From positions 1 through 64,000 of the forward strand of contig NZ_CP009430.1 in assembly GCF_001314325.1 (NCBI RefSeq): 64,000 nt of DNA, in the 5' to 3' direction. Both the position numbers and the translations under genes were made by a program. Below the pieces are notes generated by a model. It had not been told where the DNA came from, did no database searches, and was given only the letters and a program-made list of their open reading frames with translations. This document shows, in pieces, positions 44,516-54,711 of this stretch (the stretch's first letter is position 1; the number at the start of each line of letters is the position of its first letter). The stretch is from Sphingopyxis macrogoltabida (GTDB lineage: Bacteria > Pseudomonadota > Alphaproteobacteria > Sphingomonadales > Sphingomonadaceae).

Positions 44516-45307
44516 TCAGGAGAATTTCGGCGTGCGTTTCTCGACAAACGCGCGGACCGCTTCATGATGGTCCGGAGAGAGATGAGCGATGGCCTGGTAG
44601 CCCGCCGATATTTCGAGAAGCGAGTCGAGCGTCGAGCCCATGCCCTCGCGCAGCAGTCGCTTGGTCATGCGCAGCACGCCCCCAGGATTCGATGCGATCT
44701 GCGTAGCCAGCGCCATCGCCTCGGCGAGGAGATCGTCGTGTGCGACAACACGTGACACGAGGCCGCAGGCCAACGCCTCGTCGGCCGTCAGCGCCGCGCC
44801 CGTGAAGGCCATTTCCGAGGCCTTCGACATGCCGACGACGCGGGGCAACAGCCATGCACCGCCGTCGCCCGGCACGATGCCGACCTTCACGAAACTCTCG
44901 GCAAAGGTGGCGCGCTCGGACGCGATGCGGATGTCACACATGCAGCCGAGGTCGAGCCCCGCGCCGATTGCGGGACCATTTATCGCGGCTATGACAGGGA
45001 CGTCGAGATTGTAGAGCGCGCGGGGAATGCGCTGGATCCCCTGGCGATATTCCTCCCGGATCGTATCGGGCGAGGGGGCGTCCTGCTCGTAGCGGAGCAT
45101 AGCTTTCACATTGCCCCCCGAGCTGAAGACCGGTCCCGCTCCGGTCAAGATCATTGCCCGGACGGTCGCGTCGGCGGTTACCCGCGCGCACAAGGCGACA
45201 AATTCTTCGACCGCGCTATTGCCGGTCAAGGCGTTGCGGGTCTCGGGCTGGTCCATCGTGACGGTCAGGACGGCGCCGTTCCGTGCCTCCGTGAGAAACT
45301 GGCTCAT
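44516..45307 (-). CDS. Crotonase-family protein, PaaG-like
   Basis: A 263-residue enoyl-CoA hydratase/isomerase family member. The oxyanion-hole segments FSSGGNVKAM and INGPAIGAGLDLG are present. In the active-site region FAESFVKVGIVPGDGG the position of the first hydratase glutamate is a Phe, while the second (ASEMAFTG) is kept; the Asp in PGDGG recalls PaaG-type isomerases. It is therefore more likely an isomerase or ring-acting crotonase than a plain hydratase. It overlaps the upstream acyl-CoA dehydrogenase by four bases and ends the operon started by the CoA-transferase. Confidence 0.85.
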   Translation of the reverse strand: MSQFLTEARNGAVLTVTMDQPETRNALTGNSAVEEFVALCARVTADATVRAMILTGAGPVFSSGGNVKAMLRYEQDAPSPDTIREEYRQGIQRIPRALYNLDVPVIAAINGPAIGAGLDLGCMCDIRIASERATFAESFVKVGIVPGDGGAWLLPRVVGMSKASEMAFTGAALTADEALACGLVSRVVAHDDLLAEAMALATQIASNPGGVLRMTKRLLREGMGSTLDSLLEISAGYQAIAHLSPDHHEAVRAFVEKRTPKFS

Positions 45308-46317
45308 CGTGCATCGCCTTCCTGTCGGGTAATCGCCTGAATCATATCGAGACAGGGGCCGTGCCACTCGGCGATGAGCGTCTTCCCGAGGCGGTCGTGC
45401 CAGAAGGATTCGGACCCGGCGGAGAGGCGTCCCGCGTGCAGGCGGCGCGTGAAGAGCTGCAGATCGAGTTCGGCAGTGAAGCCGATCGCGCCATGGACGG
45501 CGTGCGCAATCGTCGCAACCTCGAGCGCCGCTTCCGACGTTCGCGCCTTCGCGGCGGCGACTGCGAGCGCAAACCGTTCGTCGGAACTTGCCCGACAGCC
45601 GAGCTGCGCTGCCATGCGCGAGGCGAACACGAGTTCCGCCATGACGCTCAACTGATGCTGCACCGTCTGGAACTTGCCGATCGGACGCCCGAATTGCTGG
45701 CGGCCGTTGGCATAGTCGAGCGTCTGCTCGAAAATACGCGCCATCGCGCCCGCAAGCTGCGCCGATGCGAGACAGGCCTCGAGTTCGAGCAACGTGCCAC
45801 CGATCGGGAGCGCGGCCGCACCCGTTAGGGCTGCCGCCTGCCACGACAGGGACGCGTCGAGCGGGAAGACATGCCGGTCGCGGACCTCGACCCGAAGGAG
45901 GACCGCTGCATCGCCGAGCGCGACGAGCGCCCAGTCGGCGACTTGGCCGAACGATACCGCCGGGGCATGGATCGCGCCATAACCGTCCTGCGTGGCCCGG
46001 CCGATCGCGATGCTTCCAGGAGGAGGACTGACGCCGGCTGCCGCCAGCGCGGCGCGGGCAACCATCGTTTGCGCGAGCGGTACCGGGACCGCGTGGCGGC
46101 CGCAGAGCTCGAAGAGTGGATAGGTCTGTGCGAGGTCGAGACCGGCGCCTCCGTTTGTTTCCGGAAGCAGTGCATCGGCAAAGCCGCTCTCTTCTATCAA
46201 GCTCCAGAGAGTCTCTGCCGGTTCACCCGCTTCGATTTCGCGAATGCGGCGGCCGGTGCAATGCTCGTCCAGCAAGCGATCGAGCGTCTCGGCGAGCAGT
46301 TGTGCGATATCGTCCAT
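45304..46317 (-). CDS. Short acyl-CoA dehydrogenase-like subunit
   Basis: A 337-residue acyl-CoA dehydrogenase family protein, shorter than the usual 380 and divergent in its middle domain. The C-terminal helical domain keeps DYANGRQQFGRPIGKFQTVQ and AVHGAIGFTAE. It is adjacent to a larger family member with only one base between them. This matches the paired subunits of alpha2-beta2 dehydrogenases for bulky substrates such as steroid side chains, so the two probably form one enzyme; that is inferred. Confidence 0.85.
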   Translation of the reverse strand: MDDIAQLLAETLDRLLDEHCTGRRIREIEAGEPAETLWSLIEESGFADALLPETNGGAGLDLAQTYPLFELCGRHAVPVPLAQTMVARAALAAAGVSPPPGSIAIGRATQDGYGAIHAPAVSFGQVADWALVALGDAAVLLRVEVRDRHVFPLDASLSWQAAALTGAAALPIGGTLLELEACLASAQLAGAMARIFEQTLDYANGRQQFGRPIGKFQTVQHQLSVMAELVFASRMAAQLGCRASSDERFALAVAAAKARTSEAALEVATIAHAVHGAIGFTAELDLQLFTRRLHAGRLSAGSESFWHDRLGKTLIAEWHGPCLDMIQAITRQEGDAR

Positions 46318-46318
46318 C

Positions 46319-47476
46319 TCAGCGCAGCCCCAGACCGCGAGCGATCATCCCGCGCAAAATCTCGCGCGTCCCTCCGCGCAGCGAGTAGGAAGGCGACGAT
46401 TGCGTTGCATAGGCCAGCGTTTGCCACAGTTCCATCGGTACGAGCTCTGGCGCGCGGCTGCCCAGATCGTCGGCAATGACCGCGGGGACCATTTGCTCGA
46501 AACTCGTTCCAAGGTCCTTGACCAGCGCAGCCTCGACGACAGGGCTTTCTCCCCGCGACAGTTTTTCCGTCACAGCGATCGACAGCGCGCGAAGCGGCGC
46601 GAGATGGGCGGCAAGCCGGCCCGCCAACCGCGTCGACGCAGGCGAACCGCCCATCTTGGTGCGGACGAACGCCAGCCATTCGTCGAGAAGGACCATGCTC
46701 GAATAGATCCGCTCCGGTCCGCTCCGCTCGAACGCCAGTTCGGCGGTCACCTGTTCCCACCCCTGGCCCTCGGTGCCGATCAGCGCGTCCGGCCGCAGCC
46801 GGACATTCTCGAAGAAAACTTCGCAAAAATGGGAATCGCCGGACAGATCCTCGATCGGCCGGACGGTCACCCCCGGCAAAGACAGGTCGATGATGACCTG
46901 CGACAGGCCCTTCTGACGGTCGGACGTGCTTCCGGATGTGCGCACGAGCGCGATCATGAAGTGCGAGCCATGCGCGTTGGTCGTCCAGATCTTCTGTCCG
47001 TTCAGGACCCATTGGTCGCCTTCGCGTTCGGCGCGGGTGGCGATGCTTGCGAGGTCCGAACCTGCGTTGGGTTCGCTCATGCCGATGCAGAAAAAGGCCT
47101 CGCCCCGGCAGATGCGCGGAAGGTAGAAACGTTTCTGGTCTTCGGTGCCATATTTGAGGATGAGGGGTCCGCTCTGGCGGTCCGCGATCCAGTGCGATCC
47201 GACCGGTGCCCCGGCGTTGAGCATCTCTTCGGCGATGACAAAGCGCGCGAACGAAGACCGGCCACCCCCGCCATATTCGGGAGGAAGCGTCAAGCCGAGC
47301 CATCCCCGCCTTGCCAGCTCGCGGCTGAACGCGGGATCATAACCGCTCCAAGAGCGTGCCCGCCGATCGGCCGGACGGCTGCAAACCGCTTCCTCGAGAA
47401 AGGCGCGCACAGCCGGGCGAAGTGCTTCATCTTCGTCCGGGATCGCCGCCAGGTCGAGCGAGGCGAGACCGGTCAT
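46319..47476 (-). CDS. Acyl-CoA dehydrogenase, larger subunit
   Basis: A 385-residue flavoprotein dehydrogenase with FAD- and substrate-binding blocks (CIGMSEPNAGSDLASIATRA, WVLNGQKIWTTNAH). The C-terminal segment reads SLRGGTREILRGMIARGLG, so the place of the MCAD-type catalytic Glu (in YEGT) is Gly; the base, if any, must lie elsewhere, as in several actinobacterial FadE proteins. ATGA overlap with the CoA-transferase indicates coupled translation. Confidence 0.9.
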   Translation of the reverse strand: MTGLASLDLAAIPDEDEALRPAVRAFLEEAVCSRPADRRARSWSGYDPAFSRELARRGWLGLTLPPEYGGGGRSSFARFVIAEEMLNAGAPVGSHWIADRQSGPLILKYGTEDQKRFYLPRICRGEAFFCIGMSEPNAGSDLASIATRAEREGDQWVLNGQKIWTTNAHGSHFMIALVRTSGSTSDRQKGLSQVIIDLSLPGVTVRPIEDLSGDSHFCEVFFENVRLRPDALIGTEGQGWEQVTAELAFERSGPERIYSSMVLLDEWLAFVRTKMGGSPASTRLAGRLAAHLAPLRALSIAVTEKLSRGESPVVEAALVKDLGTSFEQMVPAVIADDLGSRAPELVPMELWQTLAYATQSSPSYSLRGGTREILRGMIARGLGLR

Positions 47477-48714
47477 GCGATGACCCCGCTCGCGATCAGG
47501 CGGGCTATTTCGGCGTCGTCCATTCCGAGGTGGCTTTCGAGGATTTCCCGCGAATCCTGGCCGAGCGTCGGCGGGGCGCGGTCGTAGGCGACGGGCGTGT
47601 CGGAAAGCCGGATCGGGTTGGCGACAAGCGGGATCTCTCGTCCGTTCGCGTGGGTGAGCGCGATCTGGTCGCCGCGCGCGACAACCTGGGGATCGGCAAA
47701 GACGTCGGCGACCGAATTGATCGGCCCGCAGGGTACCCCCAAGGGCTCGAACAGGGCCATCCACTCGCGGGTCGTGCGGGTGAGCAGGACGCCGCGGATG
47801 ATCGGAAGCAGCGTGTCGCGATGCGCGAGCCGGCTCCGATTGTCGCGGTAGTCGGGATCGGTCGCGAGGTCGGGGCGGCCCAACGCTTCGCACAGACGCT
47901 GGAACTGCCGATCGTTACCGACGGCAATGATCATATGGCCGTCGGCGGTCGGAAAATCCTGATAGGGGACGGTATTGGGGTGGCCATTGCCGAGGCGGCG
48001 GGGCGTGCCGCCGTAGAGATGGTTCATGGCCTGATTGGCGAGGCAGGCGACCTGGACGTCGAGCAGCCCGAGATCGATGTGCTGGCCCTGGCCCGTGACC
48101 TCGCGCGCGCGCAGCGCAGCTAGGATCGCGATATCGGCATAAAGGCCGGTCAGGATATCGGTTAGCGCAACGCCGACCTTCATCGGACCGCCGCCCGGCG
48201 CGTCATCAGGCAAGCCCGTGATGCTCATCAGGCCGCCCATGCCCTGCATGAGGAAGTCGTAACCGGCCCGATGTGCATAGGGGCCGTCCTGGCCGAAACC
48301 GGTGATCGAGCAATAGATGAGCCGCGGATTGAGGGCCTTGAGCGCCGCATAGTCGAGACCATAGGCATTGAGTCCGCCGACCTTGAAATTCTCGACGAGG
48401 ACGTCGCTCGTCACTGCGAGGCGGCGAATGATCGCCTGGCCTTCAGCTTGGGTGAAATCCACCGCGAGCGATCGCTTGTTGCGGTTGGCACAAAGAAAAT
48501 AGGCCGAATCGGAGGTCGCCACATCCTCCATGTCGGCAAGGAAGGGTGGCCCCCATTGCCGCGTATCGTCACCGAGGCCAGGGCGCTCGACCTTGATGAT
48601 CTCAGCGCCGAGGTCGCCGAGCGTTTGCGTCGCCCATGGACCAGCGAGGATGCGCGACAGATCGAGGACGCGAATGCCGTCCAGTGATCGTTGCCCGTCG
48701 GTGCGCTCAACCAT
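47473..48714 (-). CDS. CaiB/BaiF-family CoA-transferase
   Basis: A 413-residue class III CoA-transferase. The N-terminal LDGIRVLDLSRILAGPWATQ and the catalytic aspartate D153 in AGYDFLMQGMGG are typical. It transfers CoA between acyl-CoAs and a free acid, here probably the pathway acid or an intermediate. It is the first gene of a four-gene minus-strand operon driven from the operator-bearing promoter at 48810-48846. Confidence 0.92.
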   Translation of the reverse strand: MVERTDGQRSLDGIRVLDLSRILAGPWATQTLGDLGAEIIKVERPGLGDDTRQWGPPFLADMEDVATSDSAYFLCANRNKRSLAVDFTQAEGQAIIRRLAVTSDVLVENFKVGGLNAYGLDYAALKALNPRLIYCSITGFGQDGPYAHRAGYDFLMQGMGGLMSITGLPDDAPGGGPMKVGVALTDILTGLYADIAILAALRAREVTGQGQHIDLGLLDVQVACLANQAMNHLYGGTPRRLGNGHPNTVPYQDFPTADGHMIIAVGNDRQFQRLCEALGRPDLATDPDYRDNRSRLAHRDTLLPIIRGVLLTRTTREWMALFEPLGVPCGPINSVADVFADPQVVARGDQIALTHANGREIPLVANPIRLSDTPVAYDRAPPTLGQDSREILESHLGMDDAEIARLIASGVIA

Positions 48715-48948
48715 GACCCGCCTCGGCAGGGTTAGACGGGAAAGATGCGACCAGCGGACCGTGGCCGATAGACGATGCGTACAAAACTGGCTTCCTCTTG
48801 AGCGGGCTTATTGTCCGACAATCGGTCATTGGTGCGCAACTGTCAAGTTCGCGGTCTTGCATTTGTGTCGGACAATACTACAATGGGGCAAATGGGCGAC
48901 TGGGTCGCTGCGGTTTGCGACCGGTTTGAATGACGAGGGGAGCGGTGG
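48715..48948. promoter_or_regulatory. Divergent promoter region with regulon operators c and d
   Basis: Minus-strand promoter: TTGACA (48841-48846), 17-bp spacer and GATTGT (48818-48823), overlapped by the perfect palindrome ATTGTCCGACAAT at 48810-48822. A second, 11-of-13 copy at 48864-48876 faces the plus-strand acyl-CoA dehydrogenase gene, starting 54 bp from the first. Confidence 0.7.
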
Positions 48949-50811
48949 GTGCCGAGAGCGACATTGGACTTTTTCCTGTTCGATTGGCTGTTGGCTGCCG
49001 ACTTGAGCGCCTACCCGCGCTACTCCGACCATTCACGGGAGACATTCGATGCGGTCCTCGACACTGCCGAGCGCATCGCGGACGAGCGCTTCGCGCCGTT
49101 TAACCGGCTGGTCGACGTGTCCGAACCGACCTTCGACGGCGAGCATGTGCATTTACCCGAGGCGACCGCTGCGGCGGTAGAGGCGCACGCCGCTGCCGGC
49201 CTCATCGCGGCCGGGCACGACTATGATCTTGGGGGCATGCAGCTGCCCTATCTTGTCGAAATGGCGGCCAACAGTTTTTTCCACATGGCAAGCATCGGAC
49301 TCAGCGCCTACGGCATGCTGACGGCGGCGAACGCCAACCTGTTGATGGCGCACGGGACCCCCGCGCAGCGCCAAGCCTTCGCGCATCCGCAGCTCTGCGG
49401 GGCTGCCCTTGGAACCATGTGTCTGAGCGAGCCGCAGGCCGGTTCGAGCCTCGCCGACATCGTCACGCGCGCTGTCGCCGACGGCGACGATTTCGAAGCG
49501 GATCCGCTTGGGCCGCGATACCGGATCCGCGGGAACAAGATGTGGATATCCGGCGGCGAGCACGACCTCGCCGGCAATATCGTCCACCTGGTGCTCGCGA
49601 AAATCGCCGCGCGCGATGGTTCGACAGGTCCCGGCGTGCGCGGCATCTCGCTCTTTGTCGTTCCCAGGACAATGGTCGATCGGGCGGGAGAGCCCGTCGG
49701 CCCCCGCAACGACATCGCGCTTGCGGGTCTCAACCACAAAATGGGCTATCGCGGCACCGTCAACACCTTGCTGAACTTCGGCGAAGGCATGCGGCCGCTT
49801 GCGTCGACCGACGCTGGCACGCCGAGCGCTGGTGCCATCGGCTACCGCATCGGCGAGCCGGGCCGGGGCCTCGCATATATGTTCCACATGATGAACGAGG
49901 CCCGGATCAACGTCGGGTTGGGAGCGACGATGCTGGGCTTCGCGGGCTATGCGGCATCGCTCGGCTACGCCCGCGAGCGCCCGCAAGGACGGCCCCGCCG
50001 CGAGGGCGGCAAGGATGCGACGGCGCCGCAGGTGCCGATTATCGAACATGCCGATGTGAAGCGAATGCTGCTCGCGCAGAAGGCCTATGCCGAAGGCGGC
50101 CTCGCCCTTGGGCTCTATTGCGGAAAGCTCGTCGATGCGGTCCGCCACGATCCCGATCCGGTCACGGTTGCGCGCGCCACAACCCTTCTCGAAATCCTTA
50201 CCCCTATCGCCAAGAGCTGGCCGAGCGAATGGTGCCTTGAGGGGAATAATCTCGCGATCCAGATCTTCGGTGGCTATGGCTACACGCGCGATTTTCCGGT
50301 CGAGCAATTTTGGCGCGATAACCGCCTGAATATGATTCACGAAGGCACGCACGGAATTCAGGGGCTCGACCTGCTCGGCCGCAAGGCGATCATGGACGAC
50401 GGCGCCGCGCTGAAGCTCTGGCGCGAGACGATCCGCGACGCCTGCTTCAAGGCGGGGCGGTTCCAGCTCCTCGCCGACCACGCTGCCGCCGTCGATGCCG
50501 CTGCGGATCGGGTGGTGCGCGCGACGCAGGACGCCTGGATCGACGACGATCCGCAGTCCGCGCTCGCGAACGCTACGCCCTACCTTCAGGCCTTCGGCCA
50601 TGTCACCATGGCCTGGATCTGGCTCGATGTCGCGCGGGCTGCGCTTGCGGGCCTGCCCGATGCGGCCGCCGACCGGGCCGACCTCCTTCGCGGCAAGCTT
50701 CAGGCAGCGCGCTATTTCTTCGGCTTCGAGCTGCCGAAGGTCGATGCCTGGCTGGACGTGGTTGCAACGCGCAACCCCGCCGCGCTCGAGATGCGCGACG
50801 CCTGGTTCTGA
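48949..50811 (+). CDS. Acyl-CoA dehydrogenase, large (about 600-residue) type
   Basis: A 620-residue acyl-CoA dehydrogenase with the extra N-terminal and C-terminal domains of the long bacterial group. The blocks TMCLSEPQAGSSLADIVTRA and RGNKMWISGGEHDL bind FAD and substrate. The catalytic glutamate is E465 in MIHEGTHGIQGLDLLGRK. The start is a GTG with GAGGGGAGC upstream. It heads the plus-strand operon with the FadB-like protein and two SDRs. Confidence 0.93.
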   Translation: MPRATLDFFLFDWLLAADLSAYPRYSDHSRETFDAVLDTAERIADERFAPFNRLVDVSEPTFDGEHVHLPEATAAAVEAHAAAGLIAAGHDYDLGGMQLPYLVEMAANSFFHMASIGLSAYGMLTAANANLLMAHGTPAQRQAFAHPQLCGAALGTMCLSEPQAGSSLADIVTRAVADGDDFEADPLGPRYRIRGNKMWISGGEHDLAGNIVHLVLAKIAARDGSTGPGVRGISLFVVPRTMVDRAGEPVGPRNDIALAGLNHKMGYRGTVNTLLNFGEGMRPLASTDAGTPSAGAIGYRIGEPGRGLAYMFHMMNEARINVGLGATMLGFAGYAASLGYARERPQGRPRREGGKDATAPQVPIIEHADVKRMLLAQKAYAEGGLALGLYCGKLVDAVRHDPDPVTVARATTLLEILTPIAKSWPSEWCLEGNNLAIQIFGGYGYTRDFPVEQFWRDNRLNMIHEGTHGIQGLDLLGRKAIMDDGAALKLWRETIRDACFKAGRFQLLADHAAAVDAAADRVVRATQDAWIDDDPQSALANATPYLQAFGHVTMAWIWLDVARAALAGLPDAAADRADLLRGKLQAARYFFGFELPKVDAWLDVVATRNPAALEMRDAWF

Positions 50812-50854
50812 CTCGTTCTTCTTTCCACCCATTTCCAGCTGCAGGACAAGCTTC

Positions 50855-52948
50855 ATGCCGAAAATCGTAAGCTATCGCAGGGAAGGCCCGGCGCTCATCG
50901 TCGAGATCGACAATCCGCCGCTCAACGTCTCGTCGCAGGCGGTGCGTGCAGGCCTCGTCGAAGCGTTCGAAGCGGCTGCGCGGTCCGATGCGATGGCCAT
51001 CATTCTTCGCGGCGCCGGCCGCGCTTTCATGGCCGGTGCGGACATCGCCGAATTTGATCTCGATGCGCTGCCGCGGCCCGACCCGAACGCAGTCCACGCG
51101 CTTATCGAGCAATCGCACATTCCGGTGGTGGCGCTTCTGCACGGGGCGGTGCTCGGGGGAGGGCTCGAACTCGCGCTTGCCTGCCACGGCCGCGTTGCCG
51201 ATCCTGCGGCAAGACTGGGCCTGCCCGAAGTCAAACTCGGCGTTATCCCGGGCTCGGGCGGCACGCAGCGGCTCCCGCGTCTGATCGGACCGGCGCCCGC
51301 GCTTGACATGATGCTGAGCGGCCGCGCAGTTGATGCCACCGAGGCGCTTGCGCTCGGTCTCGTCGACCGGCTTGCGGATGCGGACGCGACGCACGCCGCC
51401 TTCATGCTGGCGTGCGATCTCGCCCGTGCCGGCGCGCCTTGGCCGCAGGCGGCGCGCATGGCTATGGCCGACGATACCGGAGAGGTGGCCGCGGCGCGAC
51501 GCGCAAATCTGCCCGACCCGGCGCGTGGCGGGATGGCCGCCCACGCGATTGTCGATTGTGTCGAAGCCGGAGCCCGGCAGTCGTTCGAGGCGGCGCTGGA
51601 CTTCGAACGCGATGCCTTCGAACGGTGCAAGGCGTCGGCCGCGTCGCGGGCGCTCCGGCACCTCTTCTTTGCCGAGCGCGAAGCCGCGCGCATTCCCGGC
51701 CTGCCGCCTCATGTTCAGGCGCGCGCAATCGAATCGGTCGGTATCATCGGTGCCGGAACCATGGGCAGCGGCATTGCGATGTGCTTCGCCGATGCGGGAA
51801 TCCCGGTGACGATGGTCGATGCCGCCGCAGCGGGGCTCGATCGCGGGCTCGATCTGGTCGCGCGTCATTATGCCGCCGCCGCGGCGAAGGGCAGGATTGC
51901 GCCCGCCGAGGCGGAGGCGCGCCGCGACCGGATCGTGGGCACCCTGGACGATCGCGACATCGCCGACTGCGACCTCGTGATCGAAGCTGCGTTCGAGGAT
52001 ATGGACGTGAAACGGGCGATCTGCGCACGGCTCGGCGAAATCTGCAAGCCCGAGGCGATCGTCGCGACCAATACTTCCTCGCTCGACGTCAACCTGCTCG
52101 CGGAGGCGTCGGGCAGGGCCGGTAGCTTTGTCGGGATGCACTTCTTCAGCCCCGCAAACATCATGAAGCTGCTCGAAATCGTGCGCGGCGATGATACCGA
52201 TCCCAACGTTCTCGCAACGGTTCTGGCGCTCGCCAAGCGGATCGGAAAGGTGCCGGTGGTTTCGGGTGTCTGCTTCGGTTTCATCGGCAACCGGATGCTC
52301 GAGGGCTATTTGCGCGAAACCGAAGCCTTATTACTGGAAGGCGCGTCGCCCGCACAGATCGACAAGGCGGTCGAAGCTGCCGGCATGGCAATGGGGCCTT
52401 GCAGGATGATCGATCTCGCCGGCGTGGATGTCGCGGCGAAGGTCGTCCTCGAGCAGGAGAAATCGGGCATATTGCCTCCCGATCCCGATTACCGCATGGT
52501 CGTGCGTAGGCTGTTCGATCTCGGACGGCTCGGACAGAAGAGCGGCTCGGGCTATTATCACTACGATGGTCGCGTGCCCGTCGAGGACCCCGCGGTCGCC
52601 GAGATATCCCGGCAACTTGCCGCGGATCATAACATCACCCAGCGCACGGATATCGCCGACGCCGAGATCGTTGAGCGGTGCCTTTTGCCGCTTGTCAACG
52701 AAGGCGCGCGCATTCTCGACGAGGGCATCGCCTATCGGCCGGGCGATGTCGATCTCGTCTGGGTCAATGGCTACGGCTTTCCCTCCTACCTCGGCGGCCC
52801 GATGCATATGGCGGAGGCGATGGGGCACGACCGGATCGTCGACCGGCTCTCCCACTATGCAGCGGCTCGCGGCAACCGCTTCGGTTATTGGACGCCGAGC
52901 GGCTGGTTCAATCTACAGGCAATCGATGCCGACCCGGCCCTCAATTGA
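50855..52948 (+). CDS. fadB: FadB-like enoyl-CoA hydratase / 3-hydroxyacyl-CoA dehydrogenase
   Basis: A 697-residue bifunctional protein. The N-terminal crotonase domain has [28 protein letters not shown] and [20 protein letters not shown], with the first catalytic Glu present and the second replaced by Asp (ALDMMLSG). The 3-hydroxyacyl-CoA dehydrogenase part has the NAD motif [18 protein letters not shown] near residue 290 and [19 protein letters not shown] with its catalytic His. It would perform hydration and oxidation in beta-oxidation. Confidence 0.93.
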   Translation: MPKIVSYRREGPALIVEIDNPPLNVSSQAVRAGLVEAFEAAARSDAMAIILRGAGRAFMAGADIAEFDLDALPRPDPNAVHALIEQSHIPVVALLHGAVLGGGLELALACHGRVADPAARLGLPEVKLGVIPGSGGTQRLPRLIGPAPALDMMLSGRAVDATEALALGLVDRLADADATHAAFMLACDLARAGAPWPQAARMAMADDTGEVAAARRANLPDPARGGMAAHAIVDCVEAGARQSFEAALDFERDAFERCKASAASRALRHLFFAEREAARIPGLPPHVQARAIESVGIIGAGTMGSGIAMCFADAGIPVTMVDAAAAGLDRGLDLVARHYAAAAAKGRIAPAEAEARRDRIVGTLDDRDIADCDLVIEAAFEDMDVKRAICARLGEICKPEAIVATNTSSLDVNLLAEASGRAGSFVGMHFFSPANIMKLLEIVRGDDTDPNVLATVLALAKRIGKVPVVSGVCFGFIGNRMLEGYLRETEALLLEGASPAQIDKAVEAAGMAMGPCRMIDLAGVDVAAKVVLEQEKSGILPPDPDYRMVVRRLFDLGRLGQKSGSGYYHYDGRVPVEDPAVAEISRQLAADHNITQRTDIADAEIVERCLLPLVNEGARILDEGIAYRPGDVDLVWVNGYGFPSYLGGPMHMAEAMGHDRIVDRLSHYAAARGNRFGYWTPSGWFNLQAIDADPALN

Positions 52949-52982
52949 GGGCCGGCGATTTCCCGAGCGAGAGGATCATGAG

Positions 52983-53777
52983 GTGCAGGACTTGAAAACA
53001 AAACCGGCGATTGCGGCACTTTTCGATTTAAGCGGCAAGGCTGCATTCGTATCGGGCGCCTCGAGCGGCATTGGTTTGCACACCGCGCAGCGTCTTGCCG
53101 AGGCCGGTGCCGCCGTCACCCTCGCCGCGCGCCGGGTCGACCGACTGCATTCTGAAGTGGGTCGACTTCGCAAGGCTGGCTATACCGCGAATGCGGTCGC
53201 GCTGGATGTCACGCGGCCCGAGACTATCGCCGAGGCGATGGACTGGGCCGAGTCCCAGCTTGGCCAGCCGATCGACATATTGTTCAACAATGCGGGCATT
53301 CTCTATGCCGAGCGTTTCGTCGCGCAGAAGGCCGCCGAGGTCGCGCGCATCATCGACACCAATCTCACCGGCGCCTTTCTCGTGGCGCAGGAGGGCGCCA
53401 AGCGAATGGCGGCGCGGCGGTCGGGGTCCATCATCAATGTCGCCTCGACCTCCGGCTTGCGCGCAGGCGGCCAGCTATCAAGCTACGGCGCGTCCAAGGC
53501 CGGCCTGATCCACCTTACGCGCATCATGGCGCTCGAGCTCGCCCATCGCGGAGTCAGGGTGAACGCCCTTTGCCCCGGCAATATCCGGACCGAAATGCAC
53601 CAGACGTTCGAGGAAAAGGGGTTCGAGGAGAGCCTGTTGAAGCGCATTCCGATGCGGGCGATCGGCGAGGTCGAGCAACTTGACGGGGCCACGCTGCTGC
53701 TTGCCTCCGATGCCAGCAGCTATATGACCGGTGCGGTCATACCGGTGGATGGCGGCCAGCTATTGAGCTGGATGTGA
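52983..53777 (+). CDS. Short-chain dehydrogenase/reductase
   Basis: A 264-residue classical SDR. The cofactor motif is SGASSGIGL, followed by NNAG, and the catalytic set is S in VASTS with YGASK. The preferred start is GTG at 52983, eight bases after GAGG; an upstream open frame is only FadB overlap. It probably oxidises a hydroxyacyl-CoA or alcohol intermediate. It is the third gene of the operon. Confidence 0.88.
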   Translation: MQDLKTKPAIAALFDLSGKAAFVSGASSGIGLHTAQRLAEAGAAVTLAARRVDRLHSEVGRLRKAGYTANAVALDVTRPETIAEAMDWAESQLGQPIDILFNNAGILYAERFVAQKAAEVARIIDTNLTGAFLVAQEGAKRMAARRSGSIINVASTSGLRAGGQLSSYGASKAGLIHLTRIMALELAHRGVRVNALCPGNIRTEMHQTFEEKGFEESLLKRIPMRAIGEVEQLDGATLLLASDASSYMTGAVIPVDGGQLLSWM

Positions 53778-53802
53778 CGATGAAACGAGCGGAGATGCAA
53801 AG

Positions 53803-54591
53803 ATGAGCGACCTGTCGGGGCGCACGGGCGAAGGTCATCCGCGTCGCCATGCCGTCATCACCGGTGCCGGACAAGGAATTGGAGCGGCGATCGCCCGCCG
53901 GCTGGCCGGGCAGGGAATGCGGGTCACCCTGATGGGCCGCCAGCTGGCACCGCTAGCCGAGCTAGCGAGCGATCTGCCCGATGCCCGGCCGGTCACGGTC
54001 GATGTCTCCGATGTCGATGCTGTCCGCGATGCGTTCGAGACGGCCGTCTCGGCGCATGGACCCGTGGATATCCTCGTCAGCAACGCCGGCCAGGCCGGCA
54101 GCTCTCCATTTGCCCAGACCAGCCCCGATCTGTGGAAGCGTATGCTCGACGTCAACCTGTCGGGCCCCTTCTATTGTGCGCAGCAAGTCGTGCCGCAAAT
54201 GCAATCGGCCGGCTGGGGCCGGATCATCACCATCGCGAGCACCGCGGGGCAGCGTGGCTATCCGTTCGTGGCGGGCTATGTGGCGGCCAAACACGGGGTC
54301 GTCGGAATGACCCGCTCGCTTGCGCTCGAAGTCGCTCGGCAAGGTGTCACCGTCAACGCGGTTTGCCCTGGTTATACCGAGACCGAAATGGTTCAGCAGG
54401 GGATAGCCGACGTCGTTGCGCGGACAGGCCGCAGCGAAGTGGAGGCGCGCGCCACCTTCGAGAAATTCAGCCCGCAACAGCGGTTAATCCAGCCGGCAGA
54501 AGTGGCCGCGACGGTAGCTTGGCTCTGCACCGAGGATGCGAGGGGAATCACCGGCCAGTGCCTAGCGGTTTCGGGCGGCGAGGTCATGTAA
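53803..54591 (+). CDS. Short-chain dehydrogenase/reductase, 3-hydroxyacyl type
   Basis: A 262-residue classical SDR with ITGAGQGIGAA, SNAGQAG and the YVAAK catalytic pair. Its C-terminal pattern (NAVCPGYTETEMVQQGIADV, then FSPQQRLIQPAEVA) resembles 3-hydroxybutyrate- and 3-hydroxyacyl-CoA-dehydrogenase-like SDRs. It closes the four-gene operon, 25 bp after the previous SDR. Confidence 0.88.
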   Translation: MSDLSGRTGEGHPRRHAVITGAGQGIGAAIARRLAGQGMRVTLMGRQLAPLAELASDLPDARPVTVDVSDVDAVRDAFETAVSAHGPVDILVSNAGQAGSSPFAQTSPDLWKRMLDVNLSGPFYCAQQVVPQMQSAGWGRIITIASTAGQRGYPFVAGYVAAKHGVVGMTRSLALEVARQGVTVNAVCPGYTETEMVQQGIADVVARTGRSEVEARATFEKFSPQQRLIQPAEVAATVAWLCTEDARGITGQCLAVSGGEVM

Positions 54592-54629
54592 AAGGGGCCG
54601 GCAAGGCCTGCCCGCCGCTGCGATGGCGG

Positions 54630-54668
54630 TTGACAAATTTTGGTAGGTCAGTAGGAATGTCCGACAAT
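54630..54668 (+). promoter_or_regulatory. P450 operon promoter with regulon operator e
   Basis: TTGACA (54630-54635) is followed by AGGAAT at 17-bp spacing, and the 12-of-13 palindrome AATGTCCGACAAT (54656-54668) covers the -10 and start region. It is 43 bp before the P450 start codon. Confidence 0.65.
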
Positions 54669-54711
54669 AAAATTTGGCTAGGCCAAGCAAGCCAAACCGA
54701 AGAGGGATGAG

